Shown: in pieces, positions 24,501-35,900 of the stretch | How the letters are laid out: the number at the start of each line of letters is the position of its first letter | Numbering within the stretch: position 1 is the first letter of the stretch | Assembly: GCA_014904845.1 (NCBI GenBank) | Contig: MU119558.1 | Location: forward strand, 1-46,495 | DNA from: Acephala macrosclerotiorum | Taxonomy: Eukaryota; Ascomycota; Leotiomycetes; Helotiales; Mollisiaceae | Direction of reading: 5' to 3' | DNA length: 46,495 nt | Position numbers and translations under genes: made by a program | Notes under the pieces: generated by a model | The model's database searches: none | What the model was told of the DNA's origin: nothing | The model's input: only the letters and a program-made list of their open reading frames with translations

Positions 24501-27500
24501 TGGCGAGATGGACAAACTATGTCACACCCGCTTCATCAGCTCGTGCCCGTCATACTTGTAATCTTACATCCTGTCATCTGTAGTAGTCTGATCGCGAGAA
24601 AAAAAGAAAACAAGGACGTCTGTTTATTTATACTTAAAGAATAGACACTTGAACTAGCAATGAAATTGAACTGGTAGTATTTTACCTCAGTATATTCACA
24701 CACGAAATATGATAACTTGATGCTTTTCCTCTTGTATGAATGCAACTTTATTCCTTCCCATCCCTTTTCCCGACCCTTTCTATCTCCATCCACTAGCTCC
24801 GAAAACTCACCGTTCATCCCTCTCAACAACAATAATAACCCACCCGCTCTTCTGTACTTCGCACCACCAGTTCGCGCCACAAATCCTTCCCTTCCTTTCC
24901 CTCCTTACCGCAATCCTTACTGCTTCGATCGATCTCGGGGAATTTTTCTCATCTTCAAAAGGGGGGTGGTCAGCAACACAAATTGGCTTGCACGGACTTC
25001 GCCACCCCAGCCCTTCCCTTCTAGCCATCTCTTCCACTGTTCCACACCAGAGCATAAACGAGAAAGATGACCGGTAGAGTATGGAAGATATTATAGAAGG
25101 AAAGTGACGTATGTAGAGTACAGTCAGCATCGAGCTGAGCGAGCCAAGCGGTGAAGTTGGGAGCTGGATGCCGATAGAATGTCGGAGCAAGCGAATCCTC
25201 GGTCGTTCCCGCACGAAACTATCGGCGAAATGGTTTGTTTCTACCGATATCATAAGAGTAATGGAAAATTGCTGACAAACATCAAATAGTAATGAAAAGA
25301 AGTGTTGTGATGAGTAAGGTGATGACGGACGGCCTTTGAGGTCGGGCCCGAAAGAAGCGTGGGTACGGGACGTCCCGTGGCGAATGCACTGTACTTCGAA
25401 AATAGGGTAGCCGGAGCTTTCCCTCAACCTTCGCCCGTCGAAACCCTCCCGCTGAAGAAAACAAAAGACGCAAAGAGGCGAAAGATAACGCGACAATTGA
25501 CAGACGTGGAAATTCGTGGGAGGATCGCCTGTTCTGGATATTGAGATGGATGGAATAATATTGGGATGGATAATCACCTTCAAAAACCGAAGAGGCAAGT
25601 GTCAACCGATTTGAGGGAGGGAAGCGAACATCACGCGCAAATCTGTAAGCATCAGCTGAGATTTCTGGAATGAAAGAGCGGCAGTTTGAAAATCAGGCTA
25701 TGCTTGGTAATTATTTCTGATGATGCTGGAATGCTTTGATCTTGAATCTTTGTGCGACGAACTGTATGAATACGATCTTTTGCAGGTTTGCTATGCTAGC
25801 GTTGTATGAGAGATATCTTGATCGTCATAATGTCGCAGTGAACATCACCATACTAGAACTACTGTTGGGTAACCAGTACACAGCATGAACGATCTCTATG
25901 CAGCGCATCAGCTGCCTCAACAGCTGAAATTGTTGAGAAGTGACTGGAAGCTAAGCTTGCCAATGTAAATATGGCATTTCTGATATCGGTCCAAGGACAA
26001 AAACTTCTGGTGTCGCCTCAGTAGTGTGGGTACAGTTCCAGTGGATGAAGACAAGAAGAAAAATTGACTCGATTGAATACAATAACAGAAACGTTCCTTA
26101 GAACTCGAGCATTGGGCAGCAACGAGGCTGTTGGAGGTTGGAATGGACGACCTTTTCTCGCCCGTCGGGAGAATCAGGCTACGAGTTGACCCGAAGACGT
26201 GGAAGCGGAAGGAGCATGAACCCTGCCTGCCTCGGGAGTCTCCAATTTTCACTAGGCACGTGTATCCTCACAAGACACTTCTCCCCTCTTGGTGGAACCA
26301 TCGGCCTCATGGCCAAACTTCCAATTAGAAAATTTTGAAGCAGTCTACTGCGTAGAGGAAAATGCCCGGGATATCAAAAAGCAAATAATTTTAAAGACTC
26401 CCGCTGCACCCCGCGAGGAAAAAACAGATCTGTCACGCCTTGCATGATTAGTGGTACCACAACACCACGCGCTTAAAGCGAACCACCACGGAATGTGCCA
26501 ACAAACTCTGCCGAGGGCCGAAGGCGTGTCGTACGGGCTGCTGAACCGGCCTCTCACGGCTATTCTAAGTGGGCGATAAGGCAAGATCGGGGATATCCAT
26601 GGAATCTGGTTGCCTTTCGAAAAGCATCTCGCTCGTGAGAAGGACAAGAAACTCAGCTATTTGATATCCCGTGTCTAGAATATCAATTGAGTTCGATATT
26701 GGAACTTTCTTGACTCTGCCTAGCTATCGAACTTTGCCAACATGCAACAGCTCTCAAGGCCGCGCTGCAGACAGCCGGGCGAGGCTGTCGCTAGATTTGG
26801 GCAAACCGGGCATTGTCAACGCCCACAGCGTGCTCAAGGGGCCTCCATAGGAGCGCGGTATAAGGACCCCAGTGCCGGGAACAAATGAAAACGTGACACA
26901 GCTTCCTGGCTGCTATATCTACAGCCTTGCCTGGCCATTCGGAGACGACCTCGTCGTGGATTCGTCGTCGAGATTTCGCCCCAAGAAGAGGCCTTCCCCG
27001 CGGCCAACTCAAATCCTGAGTCGGGACCGTTGGCAGACAAGGTGCTGCTGGCACTATTCAACCTCGTGGACTGCCAAATTAAGTTTTGCTGAGTGCTGCG
27101 GATGCGGAAAAGCAACGAAAGAAACTTAACGAGCAGAATTGAAACGATTGCAACGATGATGGCTGTAGCGGACTATAAATTCTATAATACGAGAACGACA
27201 CGTGAGAGCATGGCTGTCAGCGTTCATCTGGAACCTGAAGTCGCTGTCAGAAGACTTTCAGACAGTTCACGCGTGCTCATCTTCCACCTCCTTTTTGTGG
27301 TGGGGTAAAGAAGCCTATGAGATCTGGTAATAGATCTGGTTGGTGATGGCCTGCATGAAGGCGCCAACTTGCATGCAGATTGGCTATTCTTGGGCCAGTT
27401 GAACGGTCCGCTGTTACTGTCAGCAACATGGTCGCTCAAGCCTCTCCATTTCCCAGCTTTTACGGTTCAGCTTGTGGAAGCTATTCGTGTTGAGGCTGGT

Positions 27501-28859
27501 TCCTGTACTTTATCGGCGGCTTTTTTTTCCATCTGACACGCCCGTATGACTGTCTGGTCTGAGAGCTCAATTTGTTAGGCAGACCAGAAGAGCTAAAAGA
27601 ATTCCTGTACGTCCGTACATCCTTAGGCCCGTACGAGGACTCTACTACGTATTCAAACTGCCTCTTCTGGGTGGCTGTGTCGTGATGAATCGAGCCCGTC
27701 ATCGAGAACGAGTCGCAAGCAGAGGAGGCCGATTCCGTGCGACTGGGACAACGTCGCCTTAGAATTTTCGTACGTGTGTAGGGACGGTCGCAGTAGGCTG
27801 TGGGAGAATTTGGCGATTGGAGTATTCGTGGGTATGTCATGGTGCGGTAGACGTGATTTGTAGGCATTTTCCTTGATCGACGATGGATGCTGGGATCGCT
27901 GAAACCACTGAAGCCGCCACACCTGAGCAGAACTGAGCAGAACTTGGAGGAGATCAGCGCTTGCTCCTAATCGGGGCACGTTCGCGCGTTCTTGCACGAT
28001 GAATTTCTGCGAACTGGCTGACGAGGGACGCCACAGGACGGGGGGCGAAGAGGGCTTACAGGTAGGTGAGTGGCAGGGGTCGCGGTTTGCAGGAGGTGCT
28101 TCGCAGTGGCTATTCGGTTCTCGACCAAATGGCTGCAGCATGGCTCTCTCTCTTTCCAAGTCGCTCCCGAACGCTGCGTACGAGTAGGATTCCCCTGCTA
28201 TGCGCCAAGGTACAACCATACGCCAGCCAAATTGCATCCATCCCGGCCTCCCGTAACTCATTCCATTGCTCATCCATGGCGTTCGCCCTCGCCTGCGTCG
28301 TGGGCTGTCTGTAACCTTCGCTCGCCTGCGTGTCGCCGACAGTCCAGGGTGGGAGACGGGGAGTGGGATGTTGCGCGCTACACTCGACGGCGCCATGCAA
28401 ATATCGATGAACACCCCCATGCATATCTATCACTCCATTACTTCTCCTCCACATATCAGAAGCATCCCACTTCGACTTCACTCGCACGTACCCAACGGTC
28501 CGAAAGCGCGCTTCACTCCCATTGACGCGATCTCCCACTATCAACCAGCGGAGAATACATGCCAAATCACAATACGCTCGACCTCCACGTCGATGTACCA
28601 CTTATATCTCTGACACGAAACCACTCCCAGAACCGCAACCATGTCAAGTTCAAATAACGCAAGACGTACCTGAGTGATTGCTTTTTGGCAGATCATTGAA
28701 AACTCTGAGCAGAATTTGACTGTTCACGCATACGCTTGCAGATATCCGATTCACATTCAGACATCTTCGTCTTCAAATACTCCACACCTCACTACATTTT
28801 CTAGCATACCAGCACCGCTACTCACCATCAGTTGATCACACCATTCAACAACTGGCAAG
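21552..28859. other. 7.3-kb interval without a supportable protein gene
   Basis: Composition is near normal, so this is not RIP-worn DNA. Reading frames up to about 260 codons exist on both strands, but they overlap each other, show no family motif and read like translated pyrimidine tracts. Marked features are long CT-rich tracts on the plus strand (22,820-22,990; 24,730-25,060), a GGACGA hexamer run near 23,345-23,375, an ACAA run near 24,238-24,254 and A-rich runs at 24,360-24,390. Part of the right end must be the promoter and 5' UTR of the gene at 28,860. The rest may carry non-coding transcripts or very long leaders. I see no tRNA, 5S rRNA or known small RNA. Confidence 0.5.
28641..28673 (+). 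promoter_or_regulatory. Possible upstream ORF in the leader of the gene at 28860
   Basis: An ATG in good context (CAACCATGTC) opens a 10-codon frame ending in TGA, 186 bp before the main start codon. A GTACCT donor inside it and a GCTTGCAG acceptor near 28,740 would allow a leader intron that removes its stop. Either form could tune translation of the downstream gene; there is no further support. Confidence 0.3.
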
Positions 28860-30256
28860 ATGTCTCAAACAATACGAAGATACAATACGGGCCTGAGCAC
28901 GAGGAGTACTGGGTCTGGTCACAGTGACGATTCCCAGGAATCTCACAGCACCGCGCCGACATCGCTGTACAGCAGTCCTGCTCCCTCTATGCGGGCTATG
29001 TATACCAAGCAACAAGTCGACATCTCCCCCGCCGCCACATACTGCCCTCGATCGTCGACAGAGACCTACTCATCAACAGTAGAATCTTTCGAGGAGCTAT
29101 ACGAAGAGCCAGACACCTACGATCCCGAGTACCAAGTACCCGAGTATCGAGACGTGGTGGACACTGACATTAGACCTACGAACCCTTCCGACTTCGCAGA
29201 ATACTTCCCTTCTACAAACCGATTGACAATCCGCCATGATGATACCACACCTGATGGGAATATGAATCTGCGAGTGGACACAGAAGACAAGAAGAAGAGG
29301 CCGGTGCAGCTATTCCACCTCAAGATGAACGACCTCCCAAAGCGAGAGTTCTCTCTCCGGAGATACGAGCGAGCTTCAGGCCGAGAGGTGTGTCACTCGT
29401 GTAGGAAGAACAAACCAGCTCCAGAGAAGAGGCCAGCAACATTGACACGATCAATGAGCAATGCTTTCGCCAGCATCAGGCCAGAGTTCAAGAGGACGAA
29501 CTCAGGGCTGTCTACACACAGCAGCAAGAGCAGGAAGGGGTTTCACAGACAAGACAGTGGCTATGTCTCGGGTGATGACTTCGACCACGACTTTGAGGAC
29601 TTCATGACCAAGACCAAGACCAAGGCGGTCCAGATCCCTACCAACACAACGAAGCTGGAGTTTTCCAACTACGCACAGGTAGAGGTCAAGCGTCGAGGGG
29701 GCAAGTCCTCGAAGCGTTACGAGTTTGAATACTGGGGACACCACTACGTCTGGAAGCGAGTCACCAAGGACGGCTCGGGAAAAGAAGTCTCGTACCATCT
29801 CTACAGAGACGAAGGTAGCTCTGCAGTGGCACACATCGTCCCCGAACTACGATCCCCATCGCAGATTCGCGCTGAAGAGAGGAACGGTGGATGGGTGCCT
29901 CCCTGCTCGCTGCGGATCAGCGACGAGAGCGTCGTGGAGGCACTCACTGATGTGGCTGAGTAAGTCTACGTATACATTGCGTCCCCTTAGCAGGTTCTAA
30001 CAACAATGACAGTGTCATCGTCTCAACGGGTCTTATCGCCCTCGTTGATGATTGTATCAAACGCCACTTCCACCCGAGATCGCACCGAGCTCACCATGTG
30101 CAGGTGCCTGGGACACAGGTGAATATGGAGTTTGTGAATCCCAGAACAATGATGGAACACATGTTCAAGCGACGAAACTCCGGCGGATCATCAAAATCAG
30201 AAAGAGATCAAAGGAATTCTCCGCTGAAGTTCCAGAGCCCTGTTGCTGCATACTAG
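28860..30256 (+). CDS. Conserved fungal protein of unknown function
   Basis: Two exons, 28860-29959 and 30013-30256, with a 53-nt GTAAGT..CAG intron, give 447 residues. Without splicing the frame stops right after the exon boundary, and the splice restores EALTDVADVIVSTGLIALVD. Residues 1-145 are Ser/Thr/Tyr-rich and disordered. A conserved-looking block follows (LFHLKMNDLPKREFSLRRYE, then a Cys pair in VCHSCRKN at residues 178-181). The C-terminal third reads YEFEYWGHHYVWKRV, SYHLYRDEG, SAVAHIVPE, GWVPPCSLRI and then VIVSTGLIALVDDCIKRHFH. The order of short strands ending in a hydrophobic helix recalls the tubby/LURP-one type fold, but that is only my guess from the pattern. The tail is basic and Ser-rich. 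Localisation and function are unknown. Confidence 0.75.
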
Positions 30257-32944
30257 AATGGGAGTATATCGACAGGAAAAACAGGACAGCGCTTCACAGC
30301 AGCTGGTGGGAATATTCAAGGATGGGCTACAAAGCACAGGACCTGCAAAGCAGGGATACGTTTATACATACTAGTAACGAAGCATATGGGCATCTCACAG
30401 GACGACAGGATTATGGTATGGCATGGAGAACGGCGTTTTTGGACAACATGCTACCAACCTATCTATGCCTGGCATATGATGACGCGAGATGCTCAATGAT
30501 ATTACGATGTTGGTTCATCGGGATGGATGGACATGATGTGGGAAACATTTCTTCTGCAATGTTCTTAACATTTATTTTATGTATATCCCTACTAATACAT
30601 GGAGCCCTCACATCGCACCTTATCGAGCTATCAATTCATCAACTGATTCGGAGTCGACGATGCAGCTTACGTTCATGTTCCCCGCAGCCATGAGTCACTA
30701 AGTGGTGCCAACCCCCGCCCATTAGGCAGGGAGCCTCACCTCGTTTCTCTTCTTCTGCGAAACCGTCACGCTTCTCTAATCATCCTGTTGTGCTACTCAC
30801 ATTGCATCGAGCTCTCGATCCACACCAGAAGCTCCGACCTACTGTTGCACATGTATGTCGGCGTCTCCATCGAGCCTCACTCACGATCTTGCAAGTTGCA
30901 TATCCTGCCTAGAACTCTCTCCACTTGCCTACATGAACCTACATGAACGCCCATGGGGCATTCTTACTCCACGATACAACGCCCCCTCTCCTATCTGAGC
31001 AATGATCTTCTCTCGAGGCTCCAGCCTCATGTTCCATTGTCGTCGAGTTGCCCAGGAGGCATGCGTTTCTGCCTTGCCTTGGTCTCAGGTCGAAAATAGA
31101 CCCGAGCCTTATTGTCCTCGACTCGAGGTCAATCACGGTTCCAAAAGAAGACGAGGCAACCAGTCTAAAGAAAGGCAGATGGTTCCGGGGCGTGGAGCCG
31201 TGGTTCCGTAGCCGCTGTGCGTGTGCTTGTCCTTGTTTTTGTTTCTGTTTCTTGTTCCTGCCCAACGGTCTCGTGATTGTGAGTCACGAGGCGATCACAT
31301 GCTATGATTCATCTGCTTCTGCTTTCTGGAGATTGGAGTGGTGGGGTGGGCTAGGTGGATGGTCCTGAGGCTGCTGGGCATTTTTTGCTAGTATGAAGAA
31401 TTGAGGGGTCGGTGAATTTGGCCTTGAGAATGTCCTTGGGTTGACGGGACATGGTCGATTGAGGCCAATGTCAACTTTATACCAACATTCTCCCTTCAAG
31501 CACTGCTTTGCAAGCGTACCAATGTTTATGCCCTAGTAATACCTTTCCACGATTTCCGGCATTTATAATTCTGATTTCTTTGGCTACCGACTTCAATGGA
31601 GGCGGACATTCGCAATTATTAACCCTTTTATTTATTACTTGTCTTGGATATTAATAATATTCATAGCTTTGCAATTTGTAGTTAGAGGAATATCCGCTTA
31701 AGCAAAATAGACAAAAAGATGTTCATGCTCGTTTCAAAGACTCTAGTCGTAAAGGCGTCGCGTCCTCCTCCAACATCTCCCTCTCTTTCACCGAATCAGC
31801 AATTCCTTCCCTCAACCGCATCAACAGCGTTGACAACAATCTTTCTCTATTGACAACGAAGGCCCCCTACCACTCAGCATTGCCTCTCCTGCTCGTAGCT
31901 ACAAAGATCCACAATAGGCTACAGGAGTTCAACACACCATGACCACAGCAGCCAAACAAGGATCCACACAGACTATTCCACATGTACTTGTGATGTAGGC
32001 GGAGTCTGAGGTTTGGGTATCTTCATCGCGGAGTGGGAGGTTGTTTTATAGTTCCCCAGGCGGGCCGGTAAAAGGGTGATTTACTGCATGGCTTGTTTGG
32101 GTGACGACATTTTTACTTTGTTTTTGATACCTTGGTTGAGGGGGAAAGTGCGAGCTTTGAATTTGTGGTTATTATTTCCGTATTTGGTTTTTTTGCCTTG
32201 AATACTAACCAAGTTGTTTTTCGAGCCTCGGGTAAGTCTGACAGTAGCAGGAGAGCAGAGCTGGATTTCCTATCCTATAAAAGGACCTCGAGTGAGATCA
32301 AGGAGTAGCAAGTCTTCGAAGACTACGCGCGGTGGAGTGAGGTTGGGGATTGTGGTGTGGAGGAAAGGATGTCGGAGTGGTTCTCCGCCTTGCTGGGTAC
32401 TTGGGACTGTTAGGGAAGAACTGTTTGCGAGGTGGATTCGGGCTTTGTTCGTACATTTTGTACTTGATCGTTGTCATTTCTAGCTTTGCTGTTAATTGTT
32501 TTAGCTTCGAGTTCTGCTTTGAATTTTAATCTGGTTCGAATGCATGTCAGTCTTTCATTACAGCTCCTTGTTGGGGAGCAGGATCCTCATGTAGGAGCCA
32601 TAGTAGGAGGCAGCACTTCCATGCAAACCAGATATATCATGGCTTTCCTCTGAGAAACAGTCATGCCTATACCGGCATCAACGGGACTTCGAGCATCCCA
32701 CATTGTGTATCCGAAATAGGAGAGGCAGTCATGTTGCGGGGTAGCGTTAGTACTTGTTCAATTTTTTTTACTACAAAAACTCGTATTTAATTATATATAA
32801 TATTCTAGAGGAAAGATTTGCAACGGCGCTTATGCAATCTTGCTTCTCTGCATAAGGCCAGCGATGCCGCATCAAGCACATCCTTGTGAAGGGGGAGCGA
32901 CAGTGCCACTCCTAATAAAAATAAAATAAAAATAAAAAGCTAGC
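30257..32944. other. Intergenic region downstream of the CHAT gene
   Basis: The interval lies between the 3' ends of two converging genes. No frame in it has a family signature. A CCTACATGAA unit is doubled near 30,930-30,945. AT-rich patches appear at 31,600-31,680 and 32,760-32,810, and an A/T-rich AATAAAA run at 32,917-32,940 sits right at the CHAT gene's stop codon. The rest looks like ordinary non-coding DNA. The 3' UTR of the CHAT gene falls at the right end. Confidence 0.5.
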
Positions 32945-35900
32945 CTACGGGCCGTAATGCACGTATGGGACCCAGTCAGCTCTCACTAAAGCCGCGACAG
33001 GAGCTCCTGTCGCCTTTCCAAGTTGCAGTCGACCATCCCGTTCTTTGTCTTTCTCTTGATCGGCACTCTTCCCCAACGCTTTACTGTCGACTGATTCGGC
33101 GCTTTTAGCAGTGGATGGACTGGTGCAATCACCTGTCGCTGAAGACCTCTCGGCAACCCAAACATCCCGAAGGCTCATGACGGCGCTGTGTAGCGCAGCG
33201 CACACTGAGCGGTCAGTGATCCCGCTCTCTGCAATACTTTTATACACTGGCTCCGCAACTTTAACACAGGAGTCGTCATAAACCTGCCAGAGAGCCCCGA
33301 TGACGTGGCGGAAGCCAGCGAGCTGGAAGGCGCTGATGAGGTGGATTCCCTCGTCGACGAGCCTGTCTGCGTCGTTAGCGCCAGTCAAACAGGACGACAG
33401 GTAGCCTAGGAACGGGATCTGCTCTCCCAGCTTGTGAGCTTGGATATCAGCGACCGTAAGGAGACCGTCTTCGAGAAGTAAGCCACTCTGCGAAGGGTCG
33501 AGTGGATCCGGTTGCCCGTGCCCGGCAAAGTGAAAAAAGAAAGCACCTAGTTCTGCCAATACCGCTTCACGGGTCTGACTCGAGAGTCTCACAGGCTCTA
33601 GGTTGAGTAGTAGACACAGTTCTTCGAGACTCTCAACCTCCTTCACGGCGAAAGGAAGGTCTGGTAACCCTGAGCCCCCTGGCGACTTGCCCATACCCAC
33701 CAACAAAGCCTTTTTGGATGAAACTTCTTGGGGAATCCTCATTCCTCTTAGCTTAGCTTTTTTTCCGTGGATGAAGCTTCTCAGGGAAGAACAGTAGGAC
33801 GACATAACTCTGTCCATGACCGTCTCTGTAGAGCCTTTGCTGTGACGTCCTGATGCATGAATTGGTAGTCGGCTCAGAGGGCCGGTGAGTATCCAGAAGA
33901 TGCGGGTCAGACTCTCTGCAGGACTTGGTTGGCTGAAACCGAGTTTCTCAAGGATGGGACTAGCAATGTCATCCCAAAGCCATTCCAGCATGGTAGGGTC
34001 AATGTGCGGACGCGACAATCTGAGGCGTTCCACCCTTGTATTGACGTCTTCAAGCTTCAGCCTTGTCAGTTCCACCAGGCTGACCCCTTGTAGCTTGTTT
34101 ATCACAAAAGCATCACATCGATACGACGTCGCGTTGACAACGACAATAGTGTCGCTGTCTAGAACCTTTATCAGCTCATCCTGTGAAGGAGGGTGAAGAA
34201 AATCCTGTGTCTTGGAATCAGCTTGGATCTTTTTGATGGTGGCCTGGAGCTGTTCTTCCGCTTCGTGGCGACTCAGGGACTCAGATACGTAGCGGGAGCG
34301 CGATGCCTCGTCGTCCAAATATGGAGAGGTAATGTTTGTGGCCAACTGTGGAGCGTCCAGCTTCTCCCGAGCCTCGAGGAACTCGACAGCCAGTTTGGAA
34401 TCAAGCGCCGACATATCCATGCGCGTCTCCATCAAGAGGCTAGCTATGATGCCGCGGCCACGCTCCAAGAGCATCAACGCGGCATAATAGCCATATCCAG
34501 ACTTTAAAGCCATCGCAGCTGCCATCGAAGCAATGCCGGTAATCTGGCTCAGGATATGCTGCTGGTCCGAACGGGACAAGGATCTGGGGCTGAGAGTCGG
34601 GAATAAATCGATGGCTTCCTCGAGTATCTTGGCTGCCTCGTGCGATCGCGACAGCGAATCCAGTATTACGGCCGCTTGCCGAGCTCCTTGAATGCGGTAG
34701 GATGGTGCGGATTTGGGGCTTCGAAAGCATTCGATGAATGAACGTATGGCTTCTCCCTGGTCGGTGGGCAACGGATTCTCGGTGAGCTCGGATCGAGAGA
34801 GGTATGACATTCCGAGATTGAGTAATGTTGCAGCCCTGAATCTGTGCTCCGTGTCCATGGCGGACCTAGCTTTCGTGAGTATCTTGATTGAGCGGTCGAT
34901 ATCGTCAGTAGACTTGGAATTTCGGCCGAAGAGAACAAACCGGTGTCGAAGGGTACCGCCGAAGTTGGTCCAGGGAACAACTAGATTATGAGCGTTCTCA
35001 GGCAAAAGAGGCAAGGCCTCGTCAAAATGTCGGACAGCATTATCGAGATCATCTTTGTGGTTACCATCACTGCCAGTTATCCCTCGGTCAGTAAGTCGAA
35101 CAGCAAGATGGAGGATCCAAAGAGATCTCCGAGGATGATCAAGCGGTGTCTCATCAATGGCAACCCGCAGAATGTCTATCGACTTGTTGATGTCATCTAG
35201 GCAGTTTCCGCGTTCATACCGCTGAGCGTAATAGTGGGAAAGGTTGTTCCGTCGGGACGGTAGCTCAATATCTCCCTTGGGAGTTGAATCAACCGCAATC
35301 TCGGTGACCTTGATAGCGTGATTCAGATCCTCCAAGGCACCAACAAGTTCGAACCTTCTGTGGAGCCAGCGCCCAAGATTGCTTTGCCAAAGAGTCTTTC
35401 TCCTGTCGTCCGTCGATGTGGCTTTCACGGCTTGGTCTGTCGATATAATAGCTTTGTTAAGATCATGAATGTCCCCATTCAACACAAACCGTTGCCCAAG
35501 CCACTCTCCATAGTTTGATAACGTGCTGGGTGCCGTATATCCCTTCCGAGAGACTATACCAAGCGCTTTATCGATGGAAAAAATTGCCTTATCAAGGATC
35601 TTTGCGTCGCCATGGGCTCCGAATTGACTGCCCAGAATGTTTCCGTGAATCTCTAACCAAAGAGCCCGATTAGGGTGGTCTAGAGGGGCCTCCTGCAGGA
35701 CTCGCTCACTGAGTCTCACAGCTTCCTCAAGACCTTCTGTAAAACTCGAGCGACCCTTGTGACCTGAATGTTTGAACTCGAGTTCTAGATATGCCGCTTG
35801 ATTTATCATCGTCCTAAATCTATCAGGGTGATCCTTCGGCGTCAGCTCCAATGCCTCTTTGTTGGTGGCTATAGCAAGCTCGAGATCTTCAATGTTCCCA

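Noticed and set aside
24807..25598. 263-codon open frame on the minus strand
   Set aside because: It has no family motif and no amino acid pattern typical of a protein. It overlaps other frames on both strands and mostly translates purine/pyrimidine tracts.
27653..28420. 255-codon open frame on the minus strand
   Set aside because: Composition is rich in Arg, Ser and Pro without structure, and several overlapping frames on the plus strand are equally open. The region is more likely promoter and leader of the gene at 28,860.
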